Notes: generated by a model from the sequence alone, not told the origin. 64,000 bases of DNA from Lacibacter luteus (GCF_004118265.1 NZ_SDHW01000001.1:1426001-1490000), one strand, 5' to 3'. Positions 47,817-56,219 are shown, counted from the first letter of the stretch. Made by a program: numbers and translations.

Positions 47817-47857
47817 TTGAAACCGGTTATACAATTAAAGAATGTTTTTGATAAAAG

Positions 47858-47886
47858 AACAGCGTCCTGCTTTGCAGGACGCTGTT
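47858..47886 (-). terminator. terminator of metZ
   Basis: Perfect 13-base arms AACAGCGTCCTGC / GCAGGACGCTGTT around TTT, followed on the minus strand by CTTTTAT. It lies 57 bases beyond the metZ stop. Confidence 0.8.
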
Positions 47887-47942
47887 TAAAATTTTATTTA
47901 TGTCATCAAAGGTGTCTGACGTCTGACGACATCCTGACACCG

Positions 47943-49118
47943 TCAGCATTTCTCCAATGCCTGTTCTATATCTGCAATAATATCATCAATATGTTCTAAT
48001 CCTACCGATACACGTACCAAACCATCGGTAATACCAACAGCTTTCTTTTCATCAACAGATAACTTGGAATGTGTTGTTGATGCAGGATGCGATGCAATGG
48101 TTCTGCTGTCGCCAAGGTTATTGGTCATCGATAACATTTCCAATGCATTTAAAAACTTACGGCCACTTTCAATACCACCTTTCAATTCAAAAGTTACAAT
48201 ACCACCACCATTGCTCATTTGTTTCTTCGCAATAGCATATTGCGGATGCGATGGCAGGAAAGGATATTTTACGGAGTTGAGTTTGGGATTTCCTTCCAAA
48301 CGTTTTGCAAGTTTCAACGCATTATCTGCATGCTTATCCATACGGATGTACAGTGTTTCCAGGCTCTTGGTTAACACCCATGCATTAAACGGACTGAGTG
48401 ATGGGCCGGTATTGCGCACAAACAAATACATTTCGTGTATCAGCTCTTCGTTACCAACTACTACTCCACCAAGTACACGTCCCTGTCCATCGATAAACTT
48501 TGTTGCAGAATGCAGAACAAGATCAGCACCAAACTTAATCGGTTGCTGTACTGCAGGCGTTGCAAAACAATTATCAACCACAAACAAAATATTGTGCTTT
48601 TTACAAATTGCTGCTACATATTCAAGATCGATAATATCCAATCCGGGATTCGAAGGCGTTTCAACATACAACAGTTTCGTGTTGGGTTTAATCAACGCTT
48701 CAATTGTTTCCGGTTGGTTCATATCAAAGTAAGTCGATTCAAATCCCCACTTTGGTAAATACTTGGTTAAGATGGTATGGGTTGAACCAAACACAGCTGA
48801 TGCAGAAAGAATATGATCGCCTTTGCTGAGAAAGGTCATAAACGTTGAAAACACAGCGGCCATGCCTGTACCTGTTGCAATACCATTTTCTGCTCCTTCC
48901 AATGCTGCTATCTTACCAATAAACTCATCAACAGTTGGGTTAGAAAAACGGGAATAGATATTTACATCCAGGCTGTCATCGGAAAATGCAGCGGCCATAT
49001 TCTCTGCACTATCGTACACAAAACTGCTGGTTAAAAACAAAGGCGTACTGTGTTCTTTCTCGTTGGTACGGTTCATCTGCAAGCGAATGGCATCAGTTTC
49101 CGGCTTATACTTACTCAT
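47943..49118 (-). CDS. metZ: O-succinylhomoserine sulfhydrylase
   Basis: PLP-dependent trans-sulfuration enzyme, 391 residues. YSRFSNPTVDEF, the PLP-contact region GTGMAAVFSTF, VVDNCFATP and the lysine in HSATKFIDGQGRVLGG near residue 205 are visible. The GQGRVLGG form is characteristic of MetZ, which takes sulfide directly into homocysteine, rather than of cystathionine gamma-synthase. The sulfide would come from the sulfite reductase encoded near 58-60 kb. Terminator at 47858. Exact acyl-homoserine preference cannot be told from sequence. Confidence 0.9.
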   Translation of the reverse strand: MSKYKPETDAIRLQMNRTNEKEHSTPLFLTSSFVYDSAENMAAAFSDDSLDVNIYSRFSNPTVDEFIGKIAALEGAENGIATGTGMAAVFSTFMTFLSKGDHILSASAVFGSTHTILTKYLPKWGFESTYFDMNQPETIEALIKPNTKLLYVETPSNPGLDIIDLEYVAAICKKHNILFVVDNCFATPAVQQPIKFGADLVLHSATKFIDGQGRVLGGVVVGNEELIHEMYLFVRNTGPSLSPFNAWVLTKSLETLYIRMDKHADNALKLAKRLEGNPKLNSVKYPFLPSHPQYAIAKKQMSNGGGIVTFELKGGIESGRKFLNALEMLSMTNNLGDSRTIASHPASTTHSKLSVDEKKAVGITDGLVRVSVGLEHIDDIIADIEQALEKC

Positions 49119-49210
49119 AATTATTTTATAGCTGAATGAGCTGCGAAGTTAAGACCTAAAGCTGTTTCAACCCTAAGCCAATACCTGCTTTTAGCAGTTT
49201 TACTTTCCTT

Positions 49211-50431
49211 TTACGAACGAATGGAAGCATAGAGATAACCATTGTACTTTTCGCTGATTGTTTTGCAGAAAAGCAGCATTACCGTGAGTAATAAAAAGAT
49301 GAGGACACTGATGCTGTACGAGGGATAGCAGAGATAAATAAAAATACCTGCCAGGCCAATGCGGGCATATTCAAGAAAAACGATCCAGCGACGTTGCTCC
49401 AGCATTGCGCCTGTTGTAATTACACTCAGGATAATAAAAAATGCGGCTGTTGTTAATTGCAACGCAGTAAGATAATGCTCCAGCAAAATCACAACAAATA
49501 GCAGTACCAGCGAAACAATGGTTTGCAGTTTAATATAATTGCGCAATGCTTTGGTTTGCGACAGTTCGTATTCCTTGCGTGAAAATTTTCGTTCAAGACC
49601 GGAACGGATACGTGGATCAATATCATCAGGCTTTCCAAAAAAACTTCGCCATTTACCTTTCAATGTTGCTGCTCGTTTAAACGATACCAGTATTTCCATA
49701 ATAAAATGAAAATGCTGCCATAAAAAGCTATGACTGTTGAGGGGCTTGGTCAAGCCATATTGCGGCTGTTCTTCTTCTTTTGCAAATGTGCCGAAGAGTT
49801 TATCCCAAATAATGAGTACATCGCCATAATTTTTATCGAGATACTGCGGATTAGAACTGTGATGCACCCGATGGTGTGATGGCGTTACAAAAATATACTC
49901 AAACCAACCCAGCTTGCCGATAAGCTGTGTATGGGTGAAGAAAGGATACGCACCATGAATGAGCAATAATGTTGTGATCATTTCCGGCGGAAAACCCAAC
50001 AATGGTAAAAAAGCCCAGAACAGGCTACGTGCTGCCGATTGCAAAACAGTTATACGTGCTGCAACTGTATAATTAAAATCGTCGCTTTGATGATGCACTA
50101 CATGAAAGCCCCAGAAAATATTTACCTCATGCCCGAAACGATGATACCAGTACCACAACAGATCGGTAAACAGGAACAAGGCGATCCATGTAAACCAATT
50201 TGGTTTTATATCGAACAATGCAAAGTGCTGATAGATCCATGCAAAAAAATAGTAGAACAGCCCGGTTGTAAACAGATCGCTCAATCTTTCAGCTATACCA
50301 ACATTTACATTTGCAACGGCTTCATCAAACGAAAACAATTGCTGCTTTTGTTTTTTTACTGCTACTGCATATTCGAGTAACATAAACCCTGTAAACAACG
50401 GAACTGCAAAAGCGAGGTAGTTCAGATGCAT
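49211..50431 (-). CDS. sterol desaturase / fatty acid hydroxylase family membrane protein
   Basis: 406 residues, several membrane helices. Histidine clusters of the di-iron site: WYHRFGHEVNIFWGFHVVHHQSDDFN (HxxxH and HxxHH) near 96-115 and SHHRVHHSSN near 184. C-terminal extra helices resemble alkylglycerol-monooxygenase-like proteins. Likely an integral membrane lipid hydroxylase; substrate unknown. It follows the small regulatory-domain gene by ten bases and the aldo/keto reductase before that, forming one operon. Confidence 0.88.
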   Translation of the reverse strand: MHLNYLAFAVPLFTGFMLLEYAVAVKKQKQQLFSFDEAVANVNVGIAERLSDLFTTGLFYYFFAWIYQHFALFDIKPNWFTWIALFLFTDLLWYWYHRFGHEVNIFWGFHVVHHQSDDFNYTVAARITVLQSAARSLFWAFLPLLGFPPEMITTLLLIHGAYPFFTHTQLIGKLGWFEYIFVTPSHHRVHHSSNPQYLDKNYGDVLIIWDKLFGTFAKEEEQPQYGLTKPLNSHSFLWQHFHFIMEILVSFKRAATLKGKWRSFFGKPDDIDPRIRSGLERKFSRKEYELSQTKALRNYIKLQTIVSLVLLFVVILLEHYLTALQLTTAAFFIILSVITTGAMLEQRRWIVFLEYARIGLAGIFIYLCYPSYSISVLIFLLLTVMLLFCKTISEKYNGYLYASIRS

Positions 50432-50441
50432 GCTACAAACA

Positions 50442-50765
50442 TCATTTAATGGGAGTTAGCTTAACTGTTAATTGATCTGTTTCGCTTGTAACACGAAGGT
50501 TTACGGATTTATACAACTTGTGTTCAACCGTAACGGTAAGCGGAAATACATTCCATGTTTTAAAATGAAAATCACCTTTGGCAGAACTGAACACTTCCTC
50601 TTCGCCCCGAACAATAAATACATGCGCACCATGTACTGGTTTTCCTGTTTGGCTGTCGAGCAACTGCCCTTTTACAACAGCAGGTAAAAAATTCACTATT
50701 TCTGCAGAAGAAAAAATCATAAAAAAGAAAGTAAACATTGTAAGTGTTACAAGCCTCGTCTTCAT
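50442..50765 (-). CDS. small exported carboxypeptidase-regulatory-like domain protein
   Basis: 107 residues: a signal peptide (MKTRLVTLTMFTFFFMIFSS) and one CarboxypepD_reg-like fold (VVKGQLLDSQTGKPVHGAHVFIV ... KLTPIK). In this phylum the fold usually sits at the N-terminus of TonB-linked receptors, but here it stands alone. It lies between the aldo/keto reductase and the sterol desaturase family gene with ten-base gaps. Role unknown. Confidence 0.8.
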   Translation of the reverse strand: MKTRLVTLTMFTFFFMIFSSAEIVNFLPAVVKGQLLDSQTGKPVHGAHVFIVRGEEEVFSSAKGDFHFKTWNVFPLTVTVEHKLYKSVNLRVTSETDQLTVKLTPIK

Positions 50766-50775
50766 AAAAAGTTAT

Positions 50776-51660
50776 TTATTCTTTTGAAGCAGTATACAAC
50801 TCGTACCAATCCTGGTGATCGAGATCAATTTCAAAGGCCTTTGCAATGTTGCGTATGCGTTGTTCATTGCTTGAACCAATAAGTGGCAATGCGCCCAACT
50901 TTGTAAGCCATGCAATTGCTACCGATTCAAAATGTACTTGGTATTTCTGTGCAAGCTCTTCCAGCTTGGCTCTTACCCGCAAAGGCACACGCTCCGTACT
51001 CTCGGCAATTCTGCCTTCGGCCAATGGTGCGGTAGCTAAAGGACGGATGTATTTCTGCTTGATATAGTCGATCTGCCCGTTATCAAATGCTGTTGTATTA
51101 AGCAAATTCAACTCAATATGATTGGTAACGATGGGTACATGCAAATACGAGCTGAGCAACTGATGCTGAAAAACAGAAAAATTCACTACACCAATATTTT
51201 TGATCTTTCCACTTTCCTTTAAGCGGCGTAACGTAAGTGCAGTTTCTTCGAGATCAGACAACGGATCGAGTCCGTTTAATAAAAACACATCAAGGTAATC
51301 GGTCTGCAGGTTCTTTAACGACTGTTCAACACTTGCAACAATATGCTTGCTCGAAGTATTGTAATGTGCCACTCTCATTTCGGGTCTGGTTGGATGCGGT
51401 ACATTGTATCCGCATTTACTGAAGAGTACAATATCTTCTCTTTTTACTGATGAAGTTTTAATAACCTTGCCAAAAACAGTTTCGGCCTGGTAACCAGCAT
51501 ATACATCGGCATGATCGAAGGTATTAATGCCCAGCTCAAGACTAAGCTGCACAATACGTTCAACATTTGCAACAGTAGCTTCATCTTCTCTCCAGCGATA
51601 AAATCCATAAATAGCCGGCGACACTTTGGGGCCTGAATCACTTAAGTAAATTTTATTCAT
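50776..51660 (-). CDS. aldo/keto reductase (YdhF-like)
   Basis: 294 residues, TIM-barrel oxidoreductase. Catalytic aspartate and tyrosine in FDHADVYAGYQAE near 50 and lysine in LFSKCGY near 80. The histidine usually found after the fourth strand (as in LLIHRPD) appears replaced by asparagine in VFLLNGLDPLSD, so activity may be altered. NADP site near PLIGSSNEQRIRNI. First gene of a three-gene minus-strand operon. Confidence 0.88.
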   Translation of the reverse strand: MNKIYLSDSGPKVSPAIYGFYRWREDEATVANVERIVQLSLELGINTFDHADVYAGYQAETVFGKVIKTSSVKREDIVLFSKCGYNVPHPTRPEMRVAHYNTSSKHIVASVEQSLKNLQTDYLDVFLLNGLDPLSDLEETALTLRRLKESGKIKNIGVVNFSVFQHQLLSSYLHVPIVTNHIELNLLNTTAFDNGQIDYIKQKYIRPLATAPLAEGRIAESTERVPLRVRAKLEELAQKYQVHFESVAIAWLTKLGALPLIGSSNEQRIRNIAKAFEIDLDHQDWYELYTASKE

Positions 51661-51964
51661 TCCAGTTTTTTTATTCGTTTGTTAGTTAAAACAGTTCTGT
51701 CTCCACCATCTAATAGTCTACCAAAAATATAGAGTATTTTTTATACAACAAGCATTTTATTCAACATTCTCTACTATTTTTGTAGAATAATAGCAATCGT
51801 ATTGCGGTGCGATAGATTTCTGCAGGTATTCCGTTACCAATAATTACAGGCAGCCGGTTTTTCCGCTCCTTTCGCATACTATCATATCATGCAAACACTT
51901 TTGCTCTCATGATCGACTCAAGCCTCCTGTTTTCACAGGAGGCGCTTTAAAAAAAATCTGCAAT
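51661..51964. other. divergent intergenic region with two possible promoters
   Basis: Minus strand: TATTTTTG (51722-51729) with TTG 19 bases upstream (51749-51751) could serve the aldo/keto reductase. Plus strand: TATTTTTG (51775-51782) sits inside the palindrome CTAC-N7-GTAG. A strong hairpin GCCTCCTGT-TTTC-ACAGGAGGC (51922-51943) lies 22 bases before the RBBP9-like gene. Confidence 0.45.
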
Positions 51965-52501
51965 ATGAAATACCTCATCGTTCCGGGTTTATACAATTCC
52001 GGCCCCGGCCATTGGCAAACAAATTGGGAAAGGAAATATCCCAACAGCTTCCATCGTGTTGAACAAACAAACTGGAACGAACCTATAAAACAAGATTGGG
52101 TAAACAAGTTACATACACAAATAACTGCTGCTGAAAACGAACCATTGATCCTTGTTGCACATAGCCTGGGTTGCATTACTGTTGTGCATTGGGCCATGCA
52201 CTATTGTGCAGCACATGTAAAAGCAATTATGCTGGTGGCACCTGCCGATGTAGAGAAAAGTACAAAAAAAGAATTGCGAGACTTTGCTCCTATTCCATTG
52301 CAAAGCTTACCGGTTAATTCAGTTGTTGTAGCCAGTTCGAACGATCCGTATGCAGCAATAGACCGTACGAAAATATGGGCGGCAGCCTGGGGGAGCACAC
52401 ATATTAATGCCGGTGCTGTGGGCCACATTAATTCCGATTCAGCACTTGGAAACTGGGAAGAGGGTTTGCGGTTGTTGCAAAGTTTGCATACGAAAGCATA
52501 A
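51965..52501 (+). CDS. RBBP9/YdeN-family alpha/beta hydrolase
   Basis: 178 residues, a compact serine hydrolase. YLIVPGLYNSGPGHWQTNWE and FHRVEQTNWNEP at the N-terminus are family hallmarks. The nucleophile is in LVAHSLGC near residue 66, the acid in VVASSNDPYAA, and the histidine in NAGAVGHINSDSALGNW. Cytoplasmic. Substrate unknown. It has a leader of up to 180 bases with a stable hairpin, and converges with the DUF2490 gene six bases downstream. Confidence 0.9.
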   Translation: MKYLIVPGLYNSGPGHWQTNWERKYPNSFHRVEQTNWNEPIKQDWVNKLHTQITAAENEPLILVAHSLGCITVVHWAMHYCAAHVKAIMLVAPADVEKSTKKELRDFAPIPLQSLPVNSVVVASSNDPYAAIDRTKIWAAAWGSTHINAGAVGHINSDSALGNWEEGLRLLQSLHTKA

Positions 52502-52507
52502 ACCAAA

Positions 52508-53269
52508 TCAATGCTTTGCTGTGTTTTTGCGAAAGTCGAGTTGATGAAAATAGAAAACCCTTGCAATATGCAAATTTCTATACTTGTTACCAGCAGCCTG
52601 CTGCTGAAATAAATTCATATATCCAAGCTGCAGGTTATCGTGTTTGTTTACATGATAATGAAAGCCGGCAAAAAAACGATTCTGATCGAACACATTGTAA
52701 GTGATCTCACGGCCTGCATTTACAAACACTTCATTTGAAAGTACAAACGAAAAGCTTCCCGGCTTAAACGGCGTGGATCTGTTCAATGCAAACTGCGAAA
52801 GAATATTATAGCGGAAACGGAAATTGAAATTGTAACCATCAGCCAACGCATCATCATTTAAAATTTTTCTGCGAAAGCGTTCTTCCAAACGAATCCACTG
52901 CATCAGTTTAATGCGTGGATATTTTGCATGCCATTGCAACTGTTGCCAGGGGCGATGTTCGGGCTGTGAAATGTTTTTATGGTTATCGGCAGGAAAATGA
53001 TTGATGAATGCATAACCTGCTGTAAGTTTTACATCGTTCGATAAATAATAAGTAATACCCGGTCGTATTACAACCTGCGAAAGATGATTGAAAAAATTTT
53101 CTTTTGTGCGTACATGCACATCTGTCCAAACGCCCCATTTATTACTGAATCTTGTTTGATTGAAATAACCTGTCCACAATTGCTCTTCTTCTGAAACTAT
53201 TTTCTGTTGAGCATCTACATTCTGCAACAACAAAAAAGCAACAACTGTTAAAGCTAAGATTGGTTTCAT
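52508..53269 (-). CDS. DUF2490 outer-membrane protein (paralogue A)
   Basis: 253 residues with a signal peptide (to VDAQ). EEQLWTGYFNQTRFSNKWGVWTDVHVRTKENF, the ITYYLSNDVKLTAGYAF strand pair and RLEERFRRKI are typical of DUF2490, predicted to be a small outer-membrane barrel. A second member is at 57795 inside the sulfite-reductase operon. This gene starts 13 bases after the 3' end of tRNA-Cys on the same strand, so it probably depends on the tRNA transcript or on read-through from the receptor gene. Confidence 0.85.
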   Translation of the reverse strand: MKPILALTVVAFLLLQNVDAQQKIVSEEEQLWTGYFNQTRFSNKWGVWTDVHVRTKENFFNHLSQVVIRPGITYYLSNDVKLTAGYAFINHFPADNHKNISQPEHRPWQQLQWHAKYPRIKLMQWIRLEERFRRKILNDDALADGYNFNFRFRYNILSQFALNRSTPFKPGSFSFVLSNEVFVNAGREITYNVFDQNRFFAGFHYHVNKHDNLQLGYMNLFQQQAAGNKYRNLHIARVFYFHQLDFRKNTAKH

Positions 53270-53282
53270 TTTATTTGTATTG

Positions 53283-53353
53283 ACGCTGCAGCCGGAATCG
53301 AACCGGCGTAAAAGGTTTTGCAGACCTTTACCTCACCTCTCGGCCATGCAGCT
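53283..53353 (-). tRNA. tRNA-Cys (GCA)
   Basis: 71-base cloverleaf on the minus strand: anticodon stem AAGGT/ACCTT with loop CTGCAAA (anticodon GCA), T arm GCCGG-TTCGATT-CCGGC and discriminator U73, which is the cysteine identity base. CCA is not encoded. The acceptor stem pairs in six positions, but the outermost pair is A1 against G72, which is unusual. Confidence 0.93.
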
Positions 53354-53356
53354 GTT

Positions 53357-53390
53357 TTAAAAAGCATCCCGAAGAATCGGGACGCTGCTT
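53357..53390 (-). terminator. hairpin between TonB receptor gene and tRNA-Cys
   Basis: Stem built on TCCCGA-TTCT-TCGGGA, followed on the minus strand by a T run. Only a few bases separate it from the tRNA 5' end, so it is either the receptor terminator or a processing/attenuation structure. Confidence 0.7.
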
Positions 53391-53429
53391 TGTTACGATT
53401 GCTTATTGCTTAGGGAAAACTGAAAACAT

Positions 53430-56012
53430 TTATAGTGTGTATCGAATAGTTATACCATACGTTGCCTGATCGCCAAGTACAGCAGCATAATGCCCTGCAT
53501 TACCACCAGCAGGTAAAAGTTGTTCGTAGTAATTCTTATTGAAAATATTGCGTCCCCAGATAAAAGCTGAGAAGCCGCTGTTAACTGCACGAAAACCAAC
53601 TCTTCCGTTAACCAATGTATATCCATCAATATTCAGGTATGCAGATGGCGATGGGCTCGAAGAAAAAGAAGAACGGTAAAAACTCTCTACTGCAATAAAG
53701 AATTTTGCAGGCTTATCTAAAAATGTAGTGGCTTTCGTAAACTCACCACCTAACGATCCCGACCATTTAGAAATACCCGGCAGCACGCCACCGGAAATAT
53801 CCTTGAATGCTTTCTGCACACCATTCTCAGTTAATCCTGTTTCTTCAAGTGGCAATGGAGCATTTGTAAATTTTACATATCTCGCATCTGTATAAGCCAA
53901 TGCTCCGTAGAATAAGAAATGACTGTTTACTTTATAGTTTGCATCAACTTCAACACCTTTTACATTTACCTCTTCTGCATTGGCAATGTAGCCACGGTTA
54001 ACACCTAACTCAGCAGACTGCACATTGGTTTGATAGTTTTTAATGTTTGTATTGTGAAATACGAGATTGAAAATAAAATTATCTGTCGGGTTTGTTTTAA
54101 CACCTATTTCGTAATGCCTTACATCTTCAGGTTTAATTACTGCGAGATCAGTTGCAGCAACACCATTAACGGTTGGCAAGCCGGCCACATTTACACCAAC
54201 AGGTTTAAAACTTGTTGAATAAGTTGCAAATGCATTGATCTGCTTATTGGGTCGGTACGATACGGTAAGCTGGTAGGTAAGATTATTTTCTTCAGCATTG
54301 GCCACATAAGACTGGCTGGTATACACCCCATTCTTAAATCCCTGCAAAGTTGTTTTTTGAGCAGTTGTACCATTATACGTTGCAGTATCTAAACCACCTG
54401 ATGCAATACGATTGTACACAACATCTTTCTTATCGTAATTATAACGCAAGCCGGGTAAGATGTGAAAACCCTCTGCAACTTCCCAATCAACATTTGCAAA
54501 AACTGCTGCACTCTTCGATTTAATGGAAGCTTTTGTATTGATGCCAAAACCTTCGAACAAACCAGGCGTTTTCCAAAGATCACTTGTTGTGCTTTGTGAA
54601 AAGCGCCATTGTGCAGAACCTGATTCTTCAGTACCATTGATCTTTACTTCCTGGTCGATATAGAACAAGCCAACAACACCACTTAAACGTGAAGATATCT
54701 GTCCGGCATAACGCAGTTCCTGCGACCAGTTCTGATGCTTGGCCGGGTTTTGCGATTTTGATAAAGCCTGTAATCCGGTAAAGTCCCTGTCGTTCGATGG
54801 ATCCCAATTCCAATAGCGCCATGCTGTTGTTGAAGTAAGTGTACCGGGACCAATCTTACGTTCAATGTTTAACGATACGCCACCTAAATCGTTACCCGAA
54901 TTCCAGGGCACATCATGATCAATCTTACGATCAAACGCATTTGTGCTTGGCAGTGAATAATTCAGATCGGCGATGATTGCATTAAACTGCCGATAAGCTG
55001 CACGTTTTGTTTGCACCACACCTGCTACTACCTGTGCATATCCATCAGGACGCTGACGGGAAAGATCGCCTGCAAGTGTAATAGAAGTATTAGTTGTCGG
55101 TTTAAACAATAACTGACCACGAACACCGAGGTTATTAATATCATTCGTATACTTTCCGGTGCGAACATTTTCGATCAATCCATTACGCTGTGTACCGGAG
55201 AAAGAAAGACGTCCGGCAATTTTTTTTGCCAATGCACCTGTTATTGAACTCTTCGCCTGTATGTATCCATAGTTACCATAACTCACTTCGAAATTTGCAC
55301 CCGGATTAAAACTTGGCTTACGTGTAGTAATGTTGAATGCACCTGAAGTGGTATTCTTTCCAAACAATGTTCCTTGTGGGCCACGTAATACTTCTATCTG
55401 TTCAATATCAATAAAATCAAGTGTTGCTGCAGCAGGCCGTGCAAAATATACACCATCAACATAAAAACCAACACCGGGATCAAGACCATCATTTGTAAGA
55501 CCAAATGGCGAACCTAAACCACGAATATTAATACCTGTATTACGAGGGTTGGATGTATACAGCTGCACACTTGGTATCAGTTCTTTTAAACGGTTTACAT
55601 TGAATGCACCCGCATTTTCTACCTGCGAACCTCCTACAACAGAAATAGCAATAGGAACATTCTGTGCTGTTTCTATTCTGCGTCGTGAGGTGATCACTAC
55701 TTCCGACAACTGGCTGTTCTCTACCAACAATATGTGCAGCACACTATCCTTCAATTCAGAAATCACAACATCACTGGGCGAATAACCAGCCGAAGTAATT
55801 TGTAATGTGAAGGGTAACTGTTTTGGTGCAGGAATAGCAAACTCACCTTTACCATCGGCAACAGCAAAAACAGTTGAACCTAGAATTTTAACTGTGGCAG
55901 ATTCAACAGGAATCCCCTTGCCATCTTTAATAATTCCTTTTAAAACAGCCTGACTTTGTGCTGTAAGTGTTGCTCCGATAAGCAACAGAATAAAAAATAA
56001 ACTCTTTCTCAT
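53430..56012 (-). CDS. TonB-dependent receptor, putative sulfur-regulon member
   Basis: 860 residues from ATG 56012 (MRKSLFFILLLIG, signal peptide to AQSQ). A carboxypeptidase-regulatory-like domain (VLKGIIKDGKGIPVESATV, about 24-100) precedes the plug (VVITSRRRIETAQNVPIAIS, LKELIPSVQLYTSNPRNTGI, NIRGLGS, VYFARPAAATLDFIDIEQIE, VLRGPQGTLFGKNTTSGAFN) and a barrel ending GITIRYTL. It resembles single-component receptors rather than SusC, and no SusD partner is present. The ligand is unknown; the operator and cysteine-codon leader upstream suggest an organosulfur compound or another nutrient needed when sulfur is scarce. The frame extends 36 codons further upstream, but that part overlaps the leader region. 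Confidence 0.9.
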   Translation of the reverse strand: MRKSLFFILLLIGATLTAQSQAVLKGIIKDGKGIPVESATVKILGSTVFAVADGKGEFAIPAPKQLPFTLQITSAGYSPSDVVISELKDSVLHILLVENSQLSEVVITSRRRIETAQNVPIAISVVGGSQVENAGAFNVNRLKELIPSVQLYTSNPRNTGINIRGLGSPFGLTNDGLDPGVGFYVDGVYFARPAAATLDFIDIEQIEVLRGPQGTLFGKNTTSGAFNITTRKPSFNPGANFEVSYGNYGYIQAKSSITGALAKKIAGRLSFSGTQRNGLIENVRTGKYTNDINNLGVRGQLLFKPTTNTSITLAGDLSRQRPDGYAQVVAGVVQTKRAAYRQFNAIIADLNYSLPSTNAFDRKIDHDVPWNSGNDLGGVSLNIERKIGPGTLTSTTAWRYWNWDPSNDRDFTGLQALSKSQNPAKHQNWSQELRYAGQISSRLSGVVGLFYIDQEVKINGTEESGSAQWRFSQSTTSDLWKTPGLFEGFGINTKASIKSKSAAVFANVDWEVAEGFHILPGLRYNYDKKDVVYNRIASGGLDTATYNGTTAQKTTLQGFKNGVYTSQSYVANAEENNLTYQLTVSYRPNKQINAFATYSTSFKPVGVNVAGLPTVNGVAATDLAVIKPEDVRHYEIGVKTNPTDNFIFNLVFHNTNIKNYQTNVQSAELGVNRGYIANAEEVNVKGVEVDANYKVNSHFLFYGALAYTDARYVKFTNAPLPLEETGLTENGVQKAFKDISGGVLPGISKWSGSLGGEFTKATTFLDKPAKFFIAVESFYRSSFSSSPSPSAYLNIDGYTLVNGRVGFRAVNSGFSAFIWGRNIFNKNYYEQLLPAGGNAGHYAAVLGDQATYGITIRYTL

Positions 56013-56098
56013 TTCAATTAATTTAAACAATAAGTATTTCGTACCGAACCGTAACAAGCCGGTGCAGTTGTAATGAATAATGCTATAGGAAACAATGG

Positions 56099-56179
56099 TT
56101 AACGCATGCAGAAACAACATCGTGTTGCCGAAGTAAACTGCATGACCAGGTGCGCATTAAGGTGGGTTATCTGTTTCAT
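56099..56179 (-). CDS. candidate cysteine-codon leader peptide
   Basis: A 26-codon open frame on the minus strand starting at ATG 56179 (MKQITHLNAHLVMQFTSATR) and ending Arg-Cys-Cys-Phe-Cys-Met-Arg then TAA. It begins eight bases after the -7 box, so it would be translated from the very start of the mRNA. Three cysteine codons (TGT, TGT, TGC) sit among the last six sense codons. The receptor gene starts 86 bases after its stop. This layout is that of an amino-acid-sensing leader peptide. I cannot identify a database family. Confidence 0.6.
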   Translation of the reverse strand: MKQITHLNAHLVMQFTSATRCCFCMR

Positions 56180-56183
56180 TTAT

Positions 56184-56219
56184 CCTACAAATTTAGTAGG
56201 GTAATATATTCCTACCAAA
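56184..56219 (-). promoter_or_regulatory. overlapping promoter and tandem operator of the TonB receptor gene
   Basis: Minus strand: -33 TTTG (56216-56219), a 20-base spacer and -7 TAAATTTG (56188-56195). The -7 box lies inside the palindrome CCTAC-TAAATTT-GTAGG (56184-56200). The -33 box lies inside a degenerate second copy (CTATTAATTTGGTAGG, 56211-56226). A repressor of the Rrf2 type (IscR/CymR-like) binding here would block RNA polymerase; that identity is inferred from site shape. Confidence 0.65.

Noticed and set aside
49119-49210. Possible SAM riboswitch upstream of metZ
   Set aside because: The leader has GCTAAAAGC but none of the other conserved SAM-II or SAM-I core elements that I could recognise.
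51888-51911. Seven-codon leucine-rich leader (MQTLLLS) as an amino-acid attenuator
   Set aside because: Too short and not linked to leucine genes; the downstream gene is a serine hydrolase. Kept only as part of a low-interest leader observation.
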